This document shows, piece by piece, positions 60,616 to 64,000 of a DNA stretch of 64,000 nt (position 1 is its first letter; every line of letters starts with the position of its first letter). Where the stretch lies: contig NZ_JMIY01000008.1 in the NCBI RefSeq assembly GCF_000685155.1, forward strand, positions 55,651 through 119,650. Direction: 5' to 3'. A program made the translations under genes and the position numbers. Under the pieces are notes generated by a model. It was not told the origin of the DNA. It ran no database searches and saw nothing but the letters and a program-made list of their open reading frames with translations. The DNA comes from Candidatus Methanoperedens nitratireducens (GTDB lineage: Archaea > Halobacteriota > Methanosarcinia > Methanosarcinales > Methanoperedenaceae).

Positions 60616-62208
60616 TTAAGATACCGGCTTATAGAATAATACAACCCTGTATTCTCCAGGCTGACCATTCATCTTCCTGTAGAGCAGGTAATCCAGCGTA
60701 AAATCTGCTGGTTTAAACCAGTACCACGACATCTTTGCACTGTCGAGTCTATCATAATCGCTTCTAAGACGGCGCTGGACAATATCTGCTTCAGACTCAT
60801 TCCCATCGGTATCATGTACCACAATCAGAGGGGCATTGAGCTCAGAATCAAGTTTCACCCTCCATTTAACATTATCGTAGTGGCGCAGATACCACAGGAA
60901 CTGTGTCTCCATCTGATCATCGGTAACCTGGATCTCGGTTGACTGGTTCGTGTACTGGGAGGACACCTCGGATATTTTACCAAGGAGTTCAGAAAACCTC
61001 TGGGGAGGCTGTGCCGCCTGGATCAGGGGTTCTGCAGGGTTGGTGTAGTTATAGTAATTCAGGAAAACACTTGAATGCACAAAATAAAACAGAATCATAG
61101 AGATCAGAATAACTGCAGCCGTCCCGTTTCTGGAATTTAATTTTAATCGGGGCATAAGTTCACCCAGGTACGCGGCTGCAATTATAGTAAGAGGCAGAAG
61201 CGGGTTCAGAACCAGCCAGGGAACCTTCTCCTGAAGATAAGAATAGACTATCAGGTTGGTCATAGCCCAGTATATAAGAAAGATCATGAAAAGATTATTT
61301 CTCTTATAATAATAAGCAATCCCGGCAAACCCGAATATAAGAGCAGGAAGTTCATAGAGCGCAAGTATCGGTAAATAGAAATACATAGGACCGCCAATAC
61401 GCTTTATCGAGTGCATCTCATACCAGTGCGAGAAGGCTTTTTCAATAGCTGTCCATATGCCAGAGAGATCAAGGGCCTTCCCTGTATAAAAGAGCGAAAA
61501 AACGATAAGGAAGACCATAATTAAAAAAAACCCTTCAGCAACTGTAATTAAGGCTCTTTTATCATGTCCTCTTAGCTTCTCTATCAGACCTTTATACCAT
61601 CTCTCCCTGATAAAGAGCAGGAAAAGGAAGAATACGACCAGCGCTATTGAGATATATGCATTCTCCTTAAGCGCTGCCATAGATGCAAGCGACAGCCCTA
61701 CCACAAAAAGATAAAAGCCCCTCATGACGGGGGAATTATTTTCAGTATAACTCTCTGCATATTTGACAGCACATACAAACGCAAGCAGTGTAAAGAAAGA
61801 GATAAAGATATCCTCCCTGTAGAACCGCGAGTAATAAAGAAACGAAGGCGAGAATGCAAAAAAGAATGCGGCAAGTACCATTCCGCGCTCTCCTGTATAT
61901 TTTCTTAAAGGAATTAATAGAAAGAGCATAGAAGCTCCAAGAAGCGCAGGGAGCAGGCGGGCTGAGTATATGCTGTCCCCGAAGAGCCTGAACACGCCGG
62001 CTGTAGCATAGTACATGAAAGGGCCGTGGAATGCGGGGTTGTAGGAATATATACCATCGTTGAATAATTTATATGTGAAGTAACCCACTGCCGCTTCATC
62101 ATGATGAAAAACCCTCAGATCGAGCTGGTAGAGCCTGAGGAAAAAAGCAGAAGCAACTATGAGAATAAAACCAAGGTATAAAGCAAAGTCTTTTTTATTC
62201 ATCAGCAT
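60616..62208 (-). CDS. GT-C membrane glycosyltransferase-like protein (Agl23/TIGR03663)
   Basis: A 530-residue protein with about ten to twelve membrane helices and a soluble C-terminal domain from 410. The first loop, DLRVFHHDEAAVGYFTYKLF, has the conserved D-E of GT-C enzymes, and YFLYYSRFYREDIFISFF follows. This matches the archaeal TIGR03663 family, linked to N-glycosylation (flippase-associated Agl23). It likely moves or transfers lipid-linked sugars at the outer face of the membrane. Convergent with aroQ. Confidence 0.9.
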   Translation of the reverse strand: MLMNKKDFALYLGFILIVASAFFLRLYQLDLRVFHHDEAAVGYFTYKLFNDGIYSYNPAFHGPFMYYATAGVFRLFGDSIYSARLLPALLGASMLFLLIPLRKYTGERGMVLAAFFFAFSPSFLYYSRFYREDIFISFFTLLAFVCAVKYAESYTENNSPVMRGFYLFVVGLSLASMAALKENAYISIALVVFFLFLLFIRERWYKGLIEKLRGHDKRALITVAEGFFLIMVFLIVFSLFYTGKALDLSGIWTAIEKAFSHWYEMHSIKRIGGPMYFYLPILALYELPALIFGFAGIAYYYKRNNLFMIFLIYWAMTNLIVYSYLQEKVPWLVLNPLLPLTIIAAAYLGELMPRLKLNSRNGTAAVILISMILFYFVHSSVFLNYYNYTNPAEPLIQAAQPPQRFSELLGKISEVSSQYTNQSTEIQVTDDQMETQFLWYLRHYDNVKWRVKLDSELNAPLIVVHDTDGNESEADIVQRRLRSDYDRLDSAKMSWYWFKPADFTLDYLLYRKMNGQPGEYRVVLFYKPVS

Positions 62209-62261
62209 ATCATAGTCTAAACATACTCATAGCATTTATGGTTTAAAGGAGCACTCAATTC

Positions 62262-62534
62262 ATGCCAAAAATCAGGGTCAGGCTTTTTGCTAATCTCAGA
62301 GAATATACAGGGACAAAAGAGCTTGAGCTGGAAGGTAATACTATTAAAGAAATACTTGAAATACTCTGTAAAAGATTTCCAGGGTTGAGGAATATGCTCT
62401 TCAATGGTAATAGTTTGCAGCCGTATATCAATGTTTTTTTAAACGGCAGGGATATCATAGAATCAGGAGGATTAGGGACACCCGTGCACTCAGATGATGA
62501 GATTGCGATCTTTCCTCCGGTATCGGGTGGTTAA
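62262..62534 (+). CDS. moaD: MoaD-like ubiquitin-fold sulfur carrier
   Basis: A 90-residue beta-grasp protein: KIRVRLFANLREYTGTKELELEG, ending DDEIAIFPPVSGG with the C-terminal Gly-Gly needed for adenylation and thiocarboxylation. It serves molybdopterin synthase or as a SAMP-type protein modifier. 7 bases ahead of moeA, so the molybdopterin role is favoured. This would supply the cofactor used by the aldehyde oxidoreductase at 6-7.7 kb. Confidence 0.93.
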   Translation: MPKIRVRLFANLREYTGTKELELEGNTIKEILEILCKRFPGLRNMLFNGNSLQPYINVFLNGRDIIESGGLGTPVHSDDEIAIFPPVSGG

Positions 62535-62541
62535 TGTTCAA

Positions 62542-63720
62542 ATGTTTAAAAAAAGAATAAACGCAGATAAGGCAAAAGAACTATTCTCAGGTGTGATTAT
62601 ACCTGTTTCTGATCCAGAGCTTTTGCCGATTAAGGATTGCGATGGCAGGATCAATGCTTTCGATGTAGTTGCAGGTGTGGATGTACCGCATTATCGACGT
62701 GCTGCCATGGATGGCTTTGCTGTGAGGGCATCTGATACCCTCGGCGCAGGCAGCAATTCCCCCGTTATCCTCACAGCGGGGACAGGAGTTGAGAGAGGGA
62801 CCTGTGTCATGGTGCATACAGGTTCACCCCTGCCCGAAGGCGCAGATGCCGTCGTAATGGTGGAAGATACAGTTATGCATGGCGACAGTGTTGAAGTATT
62901 TACCCAGGTACATCCCTTAAAGAACGTAGGAGAGATCGGGGAGGATATTCAAAAGGGCGAAGTTATTTTAAAGAAAGGGCACAGGCTGCGGCCGTGCGAT
63001 ATCGCTGTTATGGCATCCCTTGGTATCAGGGATATAGAGGTATTCAGGAAGCCCCTTGTGGCAATAATCCCGACAGGCGAGGAACTAGTTCCAAGAGGAA
63101 AGGAGAGCCTAAAAGAGGGCGAGATCTATGAGACCAATGGATTGATGGCTGCACTGTATATCGAGAGATGGGGTGGAACTCCAAGGCTTCTTGATATTGT
63201 GACAGACTCACCTCCCAGGATAAAAGATGCAATTATATCGAACCTTGATGCAGATATGATTATAATCAGCGGCGGGACATCGGTGGGAAGAAGGGATTAT
63301 GTCCCCGGGATTGTTGAATCTACAGGGACGCTGCTTGTCCACGGCGTAGGCATAAGTCCTGGTAAGCCAACAGCACTTGGTATTATCAACAGCAAGCCTG
63401 TGGTGTGCATGCCTGGCTACCCAGTTGCAGGTATCGTTGCGCTTTACTGGTTTGCGCGGCCAGCACTTCGAAAGCTTGGGAACCTGCCTGATGAGCCTGA
63501 CAGGATTGTTCGTGCTGTATTATCTGATAAGATAGCATCAAGAGCAGGATACAAGACATTTGCCCGTGTTAAGATCAATAATGGCAAAGCAATACCTCTT
63601 GCGACCTCAGGTGCCGGTATACTGAGCTCTGTTTCTAAAGCTGATGGTTTTGTGATCATACCTGAGAATATAGAGGGATTGAGTGCAGGTGAAGAGGTTG
63701 ATGTGGTACTGATTGAGTGA
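62542..63720 (+). CDS. moeA: Molybdopterin molybdenumtransferase
   Basis: A 392-residue MoeA. Seen: DVPHYRRAAMDGFAVRASDT, VMVEDTV, VAIIPTGEELVPRG, and DMIIISGGTSVGRRDYVPGIV with the metal-insertion loop; the end has PGKPTALGIINSKPVVCMPGYPVA. It inserts Mo or W into adenylated molybdopterin. ATG 62542 is used; the frame is open farther back over moaD but that part is not MoeA-like. In archaea several MoeA copies handle Mo and W separately. Confidence 0.95.
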   Translation: MFKKRINADKAKELFSGVIIPVSDPELLPIKDCDGRINAFDVVAGVDVPHYRRAAMDGFAVRASDTLGAGSNSPVILTAGTGVERGTCVMVHTGSPLPEGADAVVMVEDTVMHGDSVEVFTQVHPLKNVGEIGEDIQKGEVILKKGHRLRPCDIAVMASLGIRDIEVFRKPLVAIIPTGEELVPRGKESLKEGEIYETNGLMAALYIERWGGTPRLLDIVTDSPPRIKDAIISNLDADMIIISGGTSVGRRDYVPGIVESTGTLLVHGVGISPGKPTALGIINSKPVVCMPGYPVAGIVALYWFARPALRKLGNLPDEPDRIVRAVLSDKIASRAGYKTFARVKINNGKAIPLATSGAGILSSVSKADGFVIIPENIEGLSAGEEVDVVLIE

Positions 63721-63726
63721 TCGTAA

Positions 63727-64000
63727 TCATAATATAACCGCCTTTCCTGCTTCCACCTTTACTATTATAGAGCTCCAGTTAGCAGCCGCCCTCCTGAATA
63801 CTGCAGGAGAATCCCGCATCATTGCCCTCTGGACCGGGTCGTAGTATTCAAGAAGCCATGTCTCATTGCTAAAGGAGGCATTGACGGCGGATGTATAAGC
63901 CCTCCACCTGAACATCTTTATCTGCGGCAGTTCCCCTGCGGCGTCGAGTGCAGCATCCAGGTTCTCTCCATCATCTCCATCAGGTCCAATATTCAGGCGC
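63727..64000 (-). CDS. Partial protein of unknown type
   Basis: The last 90 codons of a leftward gene whose start lies beyond the window edge. It has an acidic stretch PDGDDGENLDAALDAAGEL and then MFRWRAYTSAVNASFSNETWLLEYYDPVQRAMMRDSPAVFRRAAANW, ending VKVEAGKAVIL. I do not recognise it. It is convergent with moeA, 6 bases apart. Confidence 0.55.
   Translation of the reverse strand, partial: RLNIGPDGDDGENLDAALDAAGELPQIKMFRWRAYTSAVNASFSNETWLLEYYDPVQRAMMRDSPAVFRRAAANWSSIIVKVEAGKAVIL

Overview
The window is archaeal and almost certainly from the methanogen-related Euryarchaeota (Methanosarcinales / ANME-2 / Methanoperedens-like). Seen directly: an O-phosphoseryl-tRNA synthetase (SepS), the methanogen-type seryl-tRNA synthetase, coenzyme F420 synthesis (CofE), a two-cluster archaeoflavoprotein resembling the tetrahydromethanopterin-pathway enzyme DmrX, ribosomal proteins L39e and L31e with aIF6, an LSm protein, Orc1/Cdc6, a PEF-CTERM surface protein, a DUF1699 protein and the archaeal GHMP-type shikimate kinase. 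No mcr genes lie in the window, so methane metabolism itself is inferred from relatives and the genus is not fixed. Genes are dense, on both strands, with short operons and many Shine-Dalgarno sites of the GGAGGT type.

Layout. 0-8 kb: LSm plus a winged-helix protein with a four-Cys tail, DmrX-like flavoprotein, ZIP transporter, a 32-residue repeat protein, an FtsZ carrying its own C-terminal membrane helix, SRP54, and a tungsten-type aldehyde ferredoxin oxidoreductase. 8-15.6 kb is an accessory stretch: wHTH protein, nitroreductase and TusA pair, a 74-bp palindromic iteron-like element between gene relics, a secreted protein whose ribosome site is buried in a hairpin, an orphan PD-(D/E)XK nuclease, a cupin, and a run of very small genes with strong ribosome sites (51-aa Cys-rich, 73-aa AbrB-like, 80-aa, 41-aa acidic peptide, a Cys-containing V4R-like protein). 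15.6-24.9 kb: PLP decarboxylase divergent from a leucine-dehydrogenase-like enzyme, NIF3, CofE, PdxS, Orc1/Cdc6, a Gate-domain membrane protein, DUF1059, a regulator and a site-2 protease.

24.9-35 kb: feoB with its DtxR regulator and a clear DtxR operator, two TatA proteins, DUF1699, acylphosphatase with a phosphoribosyltransferase, a long coiled-coil protein, ACT plus UPF0210, and an ADP-forming acyl-CoA synthetase. 35-42 kb is an ion-homeostasis block: P2-type ATPase, Kef/CPA2 antiporter, RCK-gated K+ channel and a free RCK protein. 42-49 kb: L39e-L31e-aIF6 operon behind a perfect 20-bp palindrome, a Cys-rich methyltransferase-like protein, an RHH regulator with a probable self-operator, and a PurS-PurL fusion. 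49-54.5 kb: SerRS and an aldehyde dehydrogenase / class-III aminotransferase operon. 54.6-60.6 kb: Zn alcohol dehydrogenase and the aroC-sepS-nuclease-aroK-aroQ operon, in which aroC carries an in-frame 81-bp duplication plus hairpin insertion. 60.6-64 kb: a GT-C type membrane protein and moaD-moeA, which together with the aldehyde oxidoreductase point to molybdopterin use.

Some genes (P-type ATPase, Zn alcohol dehydrogenase, DUF2269-like protein, PLP decarboxylase) look visibly richer in G+C than their neighbours and are probably acquired. I see no tRNA, rRNA, CRISPR array or intact insertion sequence.
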